This document shows, one piece after another, positions 51,625-61,164 of a stretch of DNA of 64,000 nucleotides. Within the stretch, counting starts at the first letter, position 1, and every line of letters begins with the position of its first letter. The position numbers and the translations under genes are program-made. The stretch comes from Hyphomicrobiales bacterium. GTDB taxonomy: Bacteria > Pseudomonadota > Alphaproteobacteria > Rhizobiales > JAJFHB01. The stretch spans positions 62,001 through 126,000 of the forward strand of contig JAJFHE010000059.1 in NCBI GenBank assembly GCA_021775755.1, written 5' to 3'. The notes beneath the pieces are model-generated. The model made no database searches. It saw only the letters and a program-made list of their open reading frames with translations, and was not told the origin of the DNA.

Positions 51625-52149
51625 ATGACATCTGACCCCGACCTTCCAGCAGCCTCACCGACATCCCGGGATGGATCGATGGATCCAACGCATATATTCG
51701 ATGTGGTGGAGTTCCGCGACGCCTATAGGATCTCCTATCTGGCCAACGCGATTGTCTTGCCTGGTTATGATGCCGTGACGAAGGAGTTCGGCCTGATCCG
51801 GGGAGAGTACTTGCTGATCCTGTGCCTGGCGCATTACACGGAGCTGACCGCGCAGGAGGTGGCGCGCCTAACCCGACGACCGCGCAATTCGATCTCTCGC
51901 GCTGTCCATCGCATGGTCGCGGAAGGCCATATCGAACGCACACCGGACCCTGACGATGGTCGACAGGCGAGACTGACGATCACGTCTGCCGGGCGTGGGT
52001 TACACAAAAAGATAGTGGAGGTGTTTCTTCGATGTCAGGAGGAAATTCTTGCGCCGCTGACGGAAACGGAACGTCAGGTTCTAAATCGGTTGCTCGACAA
52101 ACTTGTACGACACACAGCCAACTCGAGCGACGCAAGGATTGCCTCGTGA
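51625..52149 (+). CDS. MarR-family regulator
   Basis: 174 aa from ATG 51625. YLLILCLAHYTELTAQEVAR starts the winged-helix, RRPRNSISRAVHRMVAEGHI is the recognition helix, and RTPDPDDGRQARLTITSAGR is the wing with its DDGR motif. It begins a same-strand run of four genes (ligase, MetE-like, acyl-CoA dehydrogenase) with gaps of 26, 4 and 18 bp. MarR proteins next to acyl-CoA ligases commonly sense the CoA thioester product, so it is the likely repressor of this cassette. Confidence 0.88.
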   Translation: MTSDPDLPAASPTSRDGSMDPTHIFDVVEFRDAYRISYLANAIVLPGYDAVTKEFGLIRGEYLLILCLAHYTELTAQEVARLTRRPRNSISRAVHRMVAEGHIERTPDPDDGRQARLTITSAGRGLHKKIVEVFLRCQEEILAPLTETERQVLNRLLDKLVRHTANSSDARIAS

Positions 52150-52175
52150 CGTCTCTCATATCGGAGTAACTTGCC

Positions 52176-53816
52176 ATGCGCGGACTGATGCAGCAGCACA
52201 GACTGACCATCACGAGTGTCATTGACTACGCCGAAACGGTCTATGGAGATGTGGAGGTCGTATCGCGCACGATCGAAGGGCCGCTTCATCGGTACGGCTA
52301 CCGTGACTGCGCGCGCCGGGCTCGTCAGTTCGCTCATGCGCTCGAACGCCTTGGTATCAAGTCCGGTGACCGCGTCGGCGGAGCATCCTGGAATCACTAC
52401 CGCTATCTCGAAACCTTTTTCGGAGCCGCCGGCGTCGGCGCCATTTTGCACACCATCAATCCGCGGCTTTTTGCCGAGCAGCTCGTCTACACGGTCAATC
52501 ACGCGCAAGACCGCTTCATCGTCACCGATGCGGCGTGTCTTCCCATCTTCGAGACGGTGCAGGATCAGCTCGAGACCGTCGAGGGTTTCATCGTGCTGGC
52601 CGCTGCCGCCGACATTCCCGCGACGGGATTGAGCAATATCTACTGCTACGACGAGCTTCTAGAAGGTGCCGACGAGGCCTTCCCCTGGGCCGATGTGGAC
52701 GAGTGGGACGGCTCAGGCCTGTGCTACACCTCCGGCACGACGGGCGATCCCAAAGGTATCCTCTACAGCCATCGAAGCTCCGTCCTCAACGCCCTCGGGT
52801 TCACCACGCCGAACGGCGTCGGCATCGGTTTCAACGATACCTTGATGCCGATCGTGCCGTTCTTTCACGGCAACGGCTGGGGCGTTCCGTTCGCGGCCCC
52901 CATGGCGGGCGCAAAGCTAGTGTTGCCGGGCCGCGAAATGGAAATGAACAAACTGCATGAATTGATTGTCGGCGAAGACGTCACAATCGCACTAGCGGTG
53001 CCGACCGTATGGCTTTCCATGCTCGAGCACTTGCGGGCAACCGGAGCAAATCTGGGCCGGCTCGGCCGAATCGTCACCGGCGGCGCCGCCCCGCCCCGCG
53101 CCATGATCGAAGAACTGGAAGCCCAGTACGGCGTCACCACGTCCCATGCCTGGGGCATGACGGAAACCTCCGCTGCGGTGACCTATTCCCATCCCCCAGA
53201 TGGCGTCGACGATGAGGCGGCGCTCGATGTCCGCTCTACGCAGGGGCGCCCGGTCTATGGCGTGCAGATCAAGGTCGTCGACGAGGACGGTCGGCCTTTG
53301 CCGTGGGACGGCAGTTCTGCCGGCGAACTCAAAGCCAGCGGCTACTGGATCGCCAGTGAGTACTACAAGGCCTCCGACAAACCGGCCGTCGATGCGGATG
53401 GCTGGCTGATCACCGGCGACATCGGCTTCATAGGAGAAGATGGGAATCTACGCCTCACCGACCGCGCCAAAGACGTGATCAAGTCCGGCGGCGAGTGGAT
53501 CAGTTCGATCGATCTGGAGAACGCTGCAGCGGGGCACCCCGACATTGTTGAAGCCGCGGTGATCGCAGTCCCCCATGAACGCTGGCAGGAGCGTCCCTTC
53601 CTGATCGCGGTCCGCCGCCAAGGCAGCGAAGTAACCGCTGCCGACGTTCTGGCCTGGCTTGCCGAGCGCGTTGCAAAGTGGTGGCTGCCGGAAGACGTCG
53701 CCTTCACCAGTGAAATCCCGCACACGGGAACCGGCAAGATCGACAAGGTTGCCTTGCGCAAGCAGTTCGCAGACCGCAATCCCGGGCTTGCAACCGGCCA
53801 ACATGACGAGGATTGA
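52176..53816 (+). CDS. AMP-forming acyl-CoA synthetase (DmdB/FadD-like)
   Basis: 546 aa. [20 protein letters not shown] (~185-204) is the P-loop, [11 protein letters not shown] the central motif, [17 protein letters not shown] the hinge, [16 protein letters not shown] the C-terminal start, and TGTGKIDK (catalytic Lys ~519) the end. It resembles medium-chain and methylmercaptopropionate (DmdB-type) ligases, e.g. the opening [20 protein letters not shown]. Which acid it activates is not readable. It lies 4 bp from a MetE-like gene and in line with an acyl-CoA dehydrogenase. Confidence 0.82.
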   Translation: MRGLMQQHRLTITSVIDYAETVYGDVEVVSRTIEGPLHRYGYRDCARRARQFAHALERLGIKSGDRVGGASWNHYRYLETFFGAAGVGAILHTINPRLFAEQLVYTVNHAQDRFIVTDAACLPIFETVQDQLETVEGFIVLAAAADIPATGLSNIYCYDELLEGADEAFPWADVDEWDGSGLCYTSGTTGDPKGILYSHRSSVLNALGFTTPNGVGIGFNDTLMPIVPFFHGNGWGVPFAAPMAGAKLVLPGREMEMNKLHELIVGEDVTIALAVPTVWLSMLEHLRATGANLGRLGRIVTGGAAPPRAMIEELEAQYGVTTSHAWGMTETSAAVTYSHPPDGVDDEAALDVRSTQGRPVYGVQIKVVDEDGRPLPWDGSSAGELKASGYWIASEYYKASDKPAVDADGWLITGDIGFIGEDGNLRLTDRAKDVIKSGGEWISSIDLENAAAGHPDIVEAAVIAVPHERWQERPFLIAVRRQGSEVTAADVLAWLAERVAKWWLPEDVAFTSEIPHTGTGKIDKVALRKQFADRNPGLATGQHDED

Positions 53817-53820
53817 ATCA

Positions 53821-54840
53821 ATGGATCAACTACCTTTGCTGCCAACGATGGGCGTCGGGAGTTACGCCTCGCCGGGTTGGTTTGTGTTGTTTCGCAGTCA
53901 GATGCGCGATGGCCGGATCGGCTCGGACGACGTCCGCGAAGCGCTTGATGATGCCACAAGGATCGCCGTCCTAGACCAGATCGAGGCAGGCATCGATATT
54001 CTGACGGATGGCGAATTGCGCCGCCAACGCTTCGTCTACGAAATGTTCGACAGCGTGGAGGGGCTGGAACGCGTTGCTCCGGGGCGAAAACTGGGTGTGC
54101 CGGGTTACGATATGGCACCGCATTTCAATGTCGTGGATCCCATTCGATCACCACGAGGTTTCGGTGTTGTCGAGGACTTCGAGGCGCTGCGTGCAGTTGC
54201 GCCGGATCGCGCATTGAAGGTTGCCCTTCCGGGACCATTGACCTTTGCATTACCGCTCAAATCGTCTGGACGCGATGTCGGTGACATTATGGACGAGATC
54301 GCTGCGATGGTGAGTGAAGAAGTGGCGGCGCTGGCTGAGGCCGGTGCCAGCTATATCCAGATCGACGAACCAGCTTTGCCACATCCCCCACTCGGCCTGA
54401 CCCACGCGGAGGCTGCGGCGATCATCAATCGGGTTGTGAGAGGTTTCCCGGGTCGCGTCGGTGTGCATGTCTGCTTTGGCAACAACGCCGGCCGGCCGAT
54501 GGCTGATCGTCGGTTTGATCGTCTGATGGATGCAATGGAGGCGCTGGAATGCGATCAACTGGTTCTGGAATTTGCAAATAGAGAGATGGCGGACGTCAAA
54601 CTCTTGGGTCCGTTGTCCGAAAAGTTCGACATTGCCGCCGGGGTTATCGACGTCAAGAACTTCCATCTTGAAACGATCGAAGAGGTGGCGAACCGCATAC
54701 GCAGGTGCCTTGACTTCGTTCCGGCTGAAAAGTTGAGCATAACGGGCGATTGCGGCTTTTCGGCATTGCCCCGCTATCTCGCGCGCCAGAAGATGCAGGC
54801 TATGGCGGCCGGCGCCCGTGCCGTGCGCGAAACCCTTTGA
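53821..54840 (+). CDS. MetE C-terminal-domain-like methyltransferase
   Basis: 339 aa, from ATG 53821. [10 protein letters not shown] (His ~216, Cys ~218), a Glu in [11 protein letters not shown] (~250), and TGDCGFS (Cys ~310) are the zinc ligands of the cobalamin-independent methionine synthase catalytic barrel. [11 protein letters not shown] is the conserved substrate loop. Only the catalytic half is present; full MetE has a ~400-aa N-terminal domain. It would transfer a methyl group to or from a thiol. It sits between an acyl-CoA ligase and an acyl-CoA dehydrogenase, which is unusual for methionine synthesis. Confidence 0.82.
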   Translation: MDQLPLLPTMGVGSYASPGWFVLFRSQMRDGRIGSDDVREALDDATRIAVLDQIEAGIDILTDGELRRQRFVYEMFDSVEGLERVAPGRKLGVPGYDMAPHFNVVDPIRSPRGFGVVEDFEALRAVAPDRALKVALPGPLTFALPLKSSGRDVGDIMDEIAAMVSEEVAALAEAGASYIQIDEPALPHPPLGLTHAEAAAIINRVVRGFPGRVGVHVCFGNNAGRPMADRRFDRLMDAMEALECDQLVLEFANREMADVKLLGPLSEKFDIAAGVIDVKNFHLETIEEVANRIRRCLDFVPAEKLSITGDCGFSALPRYLARQKMQAMAAGARAVRETL

Positions 54841-54858
54841 AACCATCGAGAGCAACGC

Positions 54859-55989
54859 ATGAGACTGAACGAAGAACAGATTTTGATCCGCGACATGGCG
54901 CGGGACTTCTCGCAGCGCGAATTGGCGCCGAAGGCTGCGGAATGGGATGAGAAGGGTGAATTTGCTCCCGGTGTGCTGGAAGGCATGGGCGAGCTCGGCC
55001 TGATGGGAATGTGCGTGCCCGAGAAGTGGGGCGGGGCGGGTGCGGATTTCACTTCCTACAGCCTGGCGATGGAGGAGGTGGCAGCCGGTTGGGCTGCTGC
55101 ATCAACCGTCATGAGTGTCAACAATTCTCCAATGTGCAGCGCGTTGATGGATTGGGGGTCGGACGAGCAAAAGGAGTGCTTCCTGCGCCCCATGGCACAA
55201 GGTGCGGTCGGGTGCTTTTGTCTGACGGAACCACATGCGGGCTCGGACGCTGGTGCGATCAAGGCCCGCGCAGAGCGGCGGGGAAACCATTATGTGCTGA
55301 ACGGGGCAAAGCAATTCATTACGTCCGGCTCTATCGCCGAATACGCATTGGTATTTGCCGTCACGGATCCTGCCGCTGGCAAACGCGGTATTAGCGCGTT
55401 CATCATGCCAACCACCACGGCGGGCTTTAGCGTCGTGGCCAAGGAAAAGAAACTTGGTCAGCGTGCATCCGACACATGTCAGATCGCATTGGACGACGTC
55501 GAAGCCACGCCGGATATGCTCTTGGGCGAAGAAGGACAGGGCTATCGCATTGCGCTCGCCAATCTCGAAGCCGGCCGCGTTGCCGTCGCCGCCCAGGCAA
55601 CAGGCATCGCGCGGGCCGCTCTCGAGGCGGCGACCAGCTATGCAAACCAGCGCGAGACCTTCGGCAAACCAATCATTAATCACCAGGCCGTAGCGTTTCG
55701 GCTTGCCGATATGGCCACCCGGCTCGAGGCGGCGCGACAACTGACGCTCCATGCTGCGCGGTTACGCGATGAAGGTGTGCCATGTATCACCGAAGCAAGC
55801 ATGGCCAAGCTGTTTGCAAGCGAGGCAGCTGAGACCATCTGTTCCGATGCCCTTCAGATCCATGGTGGCTACGGCTATGTCGAGGGCTTCCCCGTTGAGC
55901 GCCTGTATCGCGATGTGCGGATCTGCCAGATCTACGAGGGCACCTCGGATGTCCAGCGCATGGTCATCGGTCGAAGCCTGGCCGAGTGA
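54859..55989 (+). CDS. Acyl-CoA dehydrogenase
   Basis: 376 aa, normal length. CFCLTEPHAGSDAGAIKARA is the FAD/substrate loop, AKQFITSGSIAEYALVFAVT the beta-domain motif, and RICQIYEGTSDVQRMVIGRS the C-terminal signature with the catalytic Glu (~362). YGYVEGFPVERLYRDVR is typical of isobutyryl/short-branched-chain and medium-chain enzymes. It forms an enoyl-CoA from the product of the ligase. It is the last gene of the MarR cassette; no hydratase or thiolase follows. Confidence 0.9.
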   Translation: MRLNEEQILIRDMARDFSQRELAPKAAEWDEKGEFAPGVLEGMGELGLMGMCVPEKWGGAGADFTSYSLAMEEVAAGWAAASTVMSVNNSPMCSALMDWGSDEQKECFLRPMAQGAVGCFCLTEPHAGSDAGAIKARAERRGNHYVLNGAKQFITSGSIAEYALVFAVTDPAAGKRGISAFIMPTTTAGFSVVAKEKKLGQRASDTCQIALDDVEATPDMLLGEEGQGYRIALANLEAGRVAVAAQATGIARAALEAATSYANQRETFGKPIINHQAVAFRLADMATRLEAARQLTLHAARLRDEGVPCITEASMAKLFASEAAETICSDALQIHGGYGYVEGFPVERLYRDVRICQIYEGTSDVQRMVIGRSLAE

Positions 55990-56157
55990 AACCGGCGGTG
56001 TTTTCTGTCATAAGGCAATTCGCAATCAGGGGTCGCTCATGATCCTGGCGGCTCGATTTTCCATATTGGAATTGCTGCCACGAGACCGGATTCGGCATAT
56101 GTTCTCCACATCCTGCCAAGCCTGAAAACGTCTGAAGCCGGGTGCCGACCGGTTGGC

Positions 56158-56424
56158 CTAGACCGTTTCACGCTCATATGGAAGCGTTTGATGGGTGAAA
56201 TCGGTTCATCCGGCAAGACGCGGCGCGAAGCGCGATGCGGTGTATCGGGCAAGCGCCGCAACGCAGCCGGTGGGCCGCTTTGGCCCACCGAAGGCCGGTG
56301 TTTCGCGCCCGCTGGACAACGTTACGGCTCCCTTGCGGACAGCCGGTCCACGGCGGGACCCGTGCCTTGCCAGCAGACGCGAAACACCGGTCAAGCGATT
56401 CCATATGAACGTGAAACGGTCTAG
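56158..56424. repeat. Family A palindromic mobile-like repeat, copy 2 (267 bp)
   Basis: Exactly the same length as the copy at 10293-10559 and in the opposite orientation. Ends CTAGACCGTTTCACGCTCAT and its complement (ATATGAACGTGAAACGGTCT plus AG) flank blocks such as GCGGTGTATCGGGCAAGCGC, GGCCCACCGAAGGCCGG and CTTGCCAGCAGACGCGAAAC. It occupies the gap after the acyl-CoA dehydrogenase; the remainder of 55990-56600 has nothing else that I recognise. Confidence 0.85.
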
Positions 56425-56600
56425 GAATTATTCTCTCTGCTCGCGTTTTCAATGCTCAAGCGCGCAGTGGCGAGACCATACCGATTGAGGCGAGCCCGTC
56501 CCACAGGCATGCCAAGGCCACACAGCCACGATAATTCGTTCTTTCGAACAATTGGCTGCTTTGATACGGTCGAAGGTCGGCGTAAAGGGATTTGTTCAGC

Positions 56601-57623
56601 ATGCGTAATGTCAGCACGACAAACCGGGCATCATTGATCGCAGTCTTGGCGGTCACGCTAACCTTGTTCGCAGGAGGAACAAGCCTTTTGCTGAGCCTAA
56701 CACCCAGTGAAAGCCTCGCCTCGATAGAGGTGGCCGCGGACACCATCAGCCGGGACCGGCAAACTTTCACGCTGCAGCCGTTTGCCGGCCGATCCGAGAC
56801 GATCGAACCTGAGTATTCCGAGCTTGGGCCGTTTGAAAAGGAGCTCGGCGGTGTCACTGCAAGACTGTCCTATCGGAATGCTCCCGATGAGGATGTAGAT
56901 CCCATGTGGGTTCCGACGCTTGAGATCCTGGTGGAAGGCGAGCGGTTGCTGACCATCGAGGGTGAATCCAGCGGCTGGGACTGGACACCTGCTCTCGTGC
57001 AGATCGCGGAACTCGACCCGCGAAACCGGTTCCCCGAAGTCATCTTCAGCACCTACACCGGCGGGGCGCATTGCTGCAACGATGTCAGGATTGCGACATC
57101 CACCGCTGATGCGGAAAATTGGGCCGTGATTTCGGTTGGAACGTTTGACGGAGAGCCCACCGAAACGCGCGATCTCGATGGTGACGGCATCTACGAATGG
57201 GTCTCCTACGACACATCGTTCCTCTACGCGTTCACCTCCTACGCGCAAAGTTTCGCGCCAACGACGATCCATCATCTGGCGGACCGCGAGCTTATCGAAA
57301 ACACGACAAGCCCCGACTACCATTTCGTTCACGCGGAATGGTTGAAAGAACAAGGTGAGTCCCTGTCGGGCTTCATGAAGGACACTGAATACGGCAATGG
57401 CTTCTTTGCCGCCTATGTCGCCGTCAAGGCAGTGCTGGGGGAGTTCGACGAAGCGTGGGATATCATGCTCAAACACTACGACCGCAACTCAGACTGGGAA
57501 CTCGCGTTTTGCGAAGGCGGGTACGATGATGCCGGTGAGTGCCAGAACGAAAAGCGCTATTCGGATTTTCCCGAAGCATTGCGTGCCTTGCTGATTCGCA
57601 GGGGATACATTCGCCCGGAGTAA
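56601..57623 (+). CDS. Exported hypothetical protein
   Basis: 340 aa from ATG 56601. SLIAVLAVTLTLFAGGTSLL (~12-31) is a signal anchor. The periplasmic part has YTGGAHCCNDVRIATSTADA with an adjacent Cys pair, and DLDGDGIYEWVSYDTSFLYA, which has the spacing of an EF-hand or FG-GAP calcium loop. The C-terminal end is helical with SDFPEALRALLIRRGYIRPE. I recognise the layout from scattered proteobacterial hypothetical proteins but no function is known. Confidence 0.7.
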   Translation: MRNVSTTNRASLIAVLAVTLTLFAGGTSLLLSLTPSESLASIEVAADTISRDRQTFTLQPFAGRSETIEPEYSELGPFEKELGGVTARLSYRNAPDEDVDPMWVPTLEILVEGERLLTIEGESSGWDWTPALVQIAELDPRNRFPEVIFSTYTGGAHCCNDVRIATSTADAENWAVISVGTFDGEPTETRDLDGDGIYEWVSYDTSFLYAFTSYAQSFAPTTIHHLADRELIENTTSPDYHFVHAEWLKEQGESLSGFMKDTEYGNGFFAAYVAVKAVLGEFDEAWDIMLKHYDRNSDWELAFCEGGYDDAGECQNEKRYSDFPEALRALLIRRGYIRPE

Positions 57624-57683
57624 AGCTGCTTGAGCAGTTCCTTGTGGCCAAGACTGGCGTTTTCATCTGCCTTCAGGATTTCC

Positions 57684-58265
57684 ATGGATCTCATCTTCGA
57701 AAGCGAACGGCTGTCGTACCGGCCCCTGTGCGATGCCGACATCGATCTGTCGATCGAACTATGGACGGATCCGGAGGTGACCAGGTACACCGCCGACAGA
57801 ACTTTCACGGCGGAAGAAATCGCCGGCGAAATGCCCACCGTCGTCCGGCGTTGCGCGGGCGGCTGCATCGGCATCTGGTGTGTGATCGACAAATCCACCG
57901 AGGAGAAGCTTGGAAGCGTATTCCTGCTTCCCATGCCGGTCGACAAGGATGATACGGACTGGGACATGGTGGCCGGTGAGCAGATCCCGGAAGGCGAAAT
58001 TGAAATCGGATACATCTTGAAGAAATCCGCATGGGGCAAAGGCTATGCGACGGAAGCCTGCAGACGGATTTTGAAGTTTGCGTTCGAAGAAACACCGCTG
58101 GAGGAAATCGTCGCTGTCATCGACCCGGAGAACATTGCGTCGAGGAATGTGCTGGAAAAGAGCGGGCTGACCGGTGAGGGGCTGGTTCCGGCCTACACGA
58201 CCACCTGTCCCGGCTTCCGCGTTACCCGCCGCCAGTGGAAACAGGGCGGTTCGCAGCGAGGGTGA
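57684..58265 (+). CDS. GNAT N-acetyltransferase (RimJ/RimL type)
   Basis: 193 aa from ATG 57684 (AGGA site upstream). FESERLSYRPLCDADIDLSI is the usual start, EIGYILKKSAWGKGYATEAC the acetyl-CoA motif, and PENIASRNVLEKSGLTGEGL the motif B region. It is a paralogue of the truncated gene at window position 1-315. The acceptor is unknown. Confidence 0.88.
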   Translation: MDLIFESERLSYRPLCDADIDLSIELWTDPEVTRYTADRTFTAEEIAGEMPTVVRRCAGGCIGIWCVIDKSTEEKLGSVFLLPMPVDKDDTDWDMVAGEQIPEGEIEIGYILKKSAWGKGYATEACRRILKFAFEETPLEEIVAVIDPENIASRNVLEKSGLTGEGLVPAYTTTCPGFRVTRRQWKQGGSQRG

Positions 58266-58330
58266 CGCCTGCTCAATGCCCGCGCTCGGCCATGGGCGAT
58301 ATGAAACTCGCGAGCCAATGCAGTACTGAG

Positions 58331-58873
58331 ATGACAACAGGACATGTGTTCATTGCCGTCAGTCTGGATGGTTTCATCGCACGGCGCGATGGCGACATCG
58401 ACTGGCTTGAAAACCTCGACGCAGAGAACGAAGACAACGGATTCGCCGAGATGATGGCTTCCGTTGACGGTCTGATCATGGGCAGGGCCACCTTTCAAAA
58501 AGTGCTGTCATTCGGTGAATGGGTCTATGAAAAACCGGTGGTCGTGATGAGTCGGTCGCTCACACAGACCGATATTCCCGATCACCTTAAAGAGCGGGTT
58601 CGGTTGTCACGCTCAACGCCAAAGACCCTCTTGGGTGAACTTGACGCCGAAGGCTGGCGCCGCGCCTATTTGGACGGTGGAAAGGTCATCCAGTCGTTTC
58701 TTTCCGAGGGACTGATTGAAGATCTCTGGCTGACCCGTGCTCCGGTTCTTATCGGCGAGGGGTTGCCGCTATTTGGTCCGGTTCCCCACGATACAAACCT
58801 TGCACATCGGGATACTCGGGTGTTTCCGTCAGGTCTGGTCAGTTCGAAGTATCGCATCGTTCAGGGCACTTAA
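58331..58873 (+). CDS. RibD C-terminal/dihydrofolate-reductase-like protein
   Basis: 180 aa from ATG 58331. HVFIAVSLDGFIARRDGDID is the N-terminal strand, MMASVDGLIMGRATFQKVLS the conserved MGR-T motif, and GWRRAYLDGGKVIQSFLSEG the DGG/NAD(P)H motif, with LTRAPVLIGEGLPLFG at the end. Members are NADPH reductases of uncertain substrate. It follows the GNAT gene on the same strand. Confidence 0.85.
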   Translation: MTTGHVFIAVSLDGFIARRDGDIDWLENLDAENEDNGFAEMMASVDGLIMGRATFQKVLSFGEWVYEKPVVVMSRSLTQTDIPDHLKERVRLSRSTPKTLLGELDAEGWRRAYLDGGKVIQSFLSEGLIEDLWLTRAPVLIGEGLPLFGPVPHDTNLAHRDTRVFPSGLVSSKYRIVQGT

Positions 58874-58909
58874 AACTGCTCCATGTGAACTTCGGTTCCA
58901 GAATACCAG

Positions 58910-59668
58910 TCACGTGGTCTCATAAATGCCCAACCATAAGCGGATTGCCGCGAGCTTGATGAATGCGAGGAAGTTCGCTGCCAGCTTGTCGTAGCGGGTG
59001 GTGATCCGTCGGCAATGCTTGATGCGATTGAAGAACCGCTCCACGTGATTGCGATCTCGGTACAGATGCGGGCTGAAGCAGATCGGGTTTCTCCGGTTTC
59101 GTTTCGGTGGGATGTTTGCCCACGCTCCACGCTCTCGCACAAGTTCCCTGATTGCATCGGAGTCGTAGGCCCAGTCGGCGAGCAGCATGCCGTTGTAGCG
59201 AAGCTCCGTCAGCAGATCGCCGGCAAACAGACCGTCATGGTCTTGACCGGCGCTGAGTGCCAATCGGAGGGGCAATCCTTTGGCGTCGACAACCGCGTGG
59301 ATCTTCGTTGTCAGTCCACCGCGTGACCGTCCCGTGCAGTTGCTCTCGCATTCCTTGACGCAACTTGCATGTTGGTGCACCCGGGCAATTGAGGTGTCGA
59401 GCATCTGAACATCGTCGTCACGTCTGTCCGTCATGGCAGCGAGGATGTTGTCCCGGATGCCTGCCCTGCGCCATCGGTTGAAGCGGTTGTAACAGGTCGT
59501 ATACGGGCCGTAGCATTCGGGCAGATCGCGCCACGGAGCTCCTGAGCGCAACAGCCAGAAGATGCCGTTCAACACAAGCTGGTCGTCAACCCGGGGCACA
59601 CCGCGAGACTTGGTTGGTAGAACAGGTTGGATAATTGACCATTCACGGTCGGTAAGTTCATAGCGCAT
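58910..59668 (-). mobile_element. IS5-family transposase (single ORF)
   Basis: 252 aa, intact. ELTDREWSIIQPVLPTKSRG is the N-terminal DUF4096-like DNA-binding start, MLDTSIARVHQHA has the first catalytic Asp, MLLADWAYDSDAIRELV the second Asp, and RNHVERFFNRIKHCRRITTR the catalytic Glu of the DDE triad. I could not see convincing terminal inverted repeats, so the element's outer limits are not given. It is the only transposase in the window and a possible source of mobility for the short repeats. Confidence 0.88.
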
Positions 59669-60014
59669 GAAATGAAGCTCCTGTGAGCTCGAATCACGAT
59701 TGAGCCATGACCGGCAATGTGCCCATCCAAATGTCCGTTTTCGGGTGCACTTTCGCCGTCAGTTTGACACGCCGGGAGAGTCGCGAATTGACCCAAGTCA
59801 GAAGTCGGAGACGCCCAACCTAGTGTGATGCATATATCGGTGCAGGACTATGGCCTGCAAGCGGAGGGCAGGGCGCCGGTCCATTGCGCCGCCGGATCGG
59901 ATGGCGGCCGTTGTAACACTTGGGTACGTAGCCGTTCAGATTCGCCTTAAGCATCCTGAGGTCAGGCAATAGAGACGCAGTGCGCAGCCCAGTCACTCGA
60001 AACGGAGGAACCAT

Positions 60015-60734
60015 ATGCAATCGAAAACGGTTGATCCAGGCGCGGTTCAGACGGTAACGCCCCGCGAGTGGCTTCGCGTGATCATGATCCATCTTTCCAT
60101 ACCTCTGATCTTATTGGCCTGCGGAGGGGATACCCGTTGGTGGCAGGCCTGGGTCTTTTCCCTGCTCATCGTTGCAGCCGGTGTCGGTGGGCGCATCTGG
60201 GCAGAATGGCGGCATCCAGGGCTGATGGCGGAACGAACCCGATCCCTAAAGGCACCAGATGTCAAAGCATGGGATAAAGTCCTTGCACCGCTAATGGCAT
60301 TGACCCTTTCCTTCCCGCTGGTCATTGTGGCGGGGCTGGATCACCGCTTTGGGTGGTCACCCGTATTCCCCACATGGCTTAACATCACCGGTATCTTCTT
60401 GATCGCACTTGGATACGCCTTCGCTGCGTGGGCTTTGGCGGAGAACCGCTTCTTCTCCAGCATGATGCGCATCCAGACCGATCGAGGACATGTGGTATGT
60501 GACAGCGGCCCATACCGGATCGTCCGGCACCCGGGTTATGCCGGAATTCTTCTGTCAATTTCGGGCACTGTGCTGGCCTTGGGCTCTGCGTGGACACTCA
60601 TTCCGGTGGGGGTCGCGCTGGTTGTCGCAGTGATCAGAACCGCACTCGAAGACCGGACTCTACAGGAAGAGTTGCCGGGATATCAGGAGTACACAAGCCG
60701 CGTAAGTTATCGGTTGTTTCCTGGAGTTTACTAA
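60015..60734 (+). CDS. Isoprenylcysteine carboxyl methyltransferase-family membrane protein
   Basis: 239 aa with five membrane helices. SGPYRIVRHPGYAGILLS (about residues 160-177) is the ICMT/PEMT signature for SAM binding, and RTALEDRTLQEELPGYQEYT is its C-terminal counterpart with the conserved Glu. It methylates an unknown lipid or protein in the membrane. The 59669-60014 gap before it (345 bp) shows no gene or repeat that I recognise beyond a GGAGG ribosome site at 60004. Confidence 0.85.
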   Translation: MQSKTVDPGAVQTVTPREWLRVIMIHLSIPLILLACGGDTRWWQAWVFSLLIVAAGVGGRIWAEWRHPGLMAERTRSLKAPDVKAWDKVLAPLMALTLSFPLVIVAGLDHRFGWSPVFPTWLNITGIFLIALGYAFAAWALAENRFFSSMMRIQTDRGHVVCDSGPYRIVRHPGYAGILLSISGTVLALGSAWTLIPVGVALVVAVIRTALEDRTLQEELPGYQEYTSRVSYRLFPGVY

Positions 60735-60908
60735 TGAGCCCCAACCGCGAGGAATTACATAAAACGTAGGTGATTGGCCACTTTGGTAAACGTCTGTAAT
60801 AAAGGCATTTCGATGGTGTAGCTGCCATATTGCCAATGCGATAGAACTCGCCGCCGCCATCGGGTTGAGGGGGGGAGCAAGCGCAAATCAGAAGAATCCG
60901 ATATCTCA

Positions 60909-61134
60909 TACCAAGGGCGGCAATTGTTGACCCGTTTCACCGGGATGATTTTACCCTCCGGCAAGGCGCGTACTGCGCCGCGGTACAGGTACCGTAAGCA
61001 GTACGCAACGCTGCTGGAGGGCAAAAGCACCCGGCCTGCGGTGGGCCATTCCGGCCCGTCGACCACGTTGCGGGCCTTGTCCGATACACCGCATCGCACT
61101 GCGGCCCGCGCCTCGTCGAGCGTGCCGGAGTGGC
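60909..61134. repeat. Family B palindromic mobile-like repeat, truncated copy
   Basis: The left terminal repeat TACCAAGGGCGGCAATTGTT begins at 60909 and the body is nearly identical to 50459-50718. Identity stops at GTGCCGGAGTGGC (61134); the right terminal repeat is missing. The gap continues to the SCO-like stop at 61165 with a GGGTC-C-TGACCC inverted repeat. Confidence 0.8.
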
Positions 61135-61164
61135 GTCAGCAGTGCGCGTTTATGGGTCCTGACC

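Noticed and set aside
19672-55989. A single DMSP pathway made of the DmdA-like gene and the 52-56 kb ligase and dehydrogenase
   Set aside because: They are more than 30 kb apart and the dehydrogenase (376 aa) is shorter than DmdC (~590 aa), so location gives no support.
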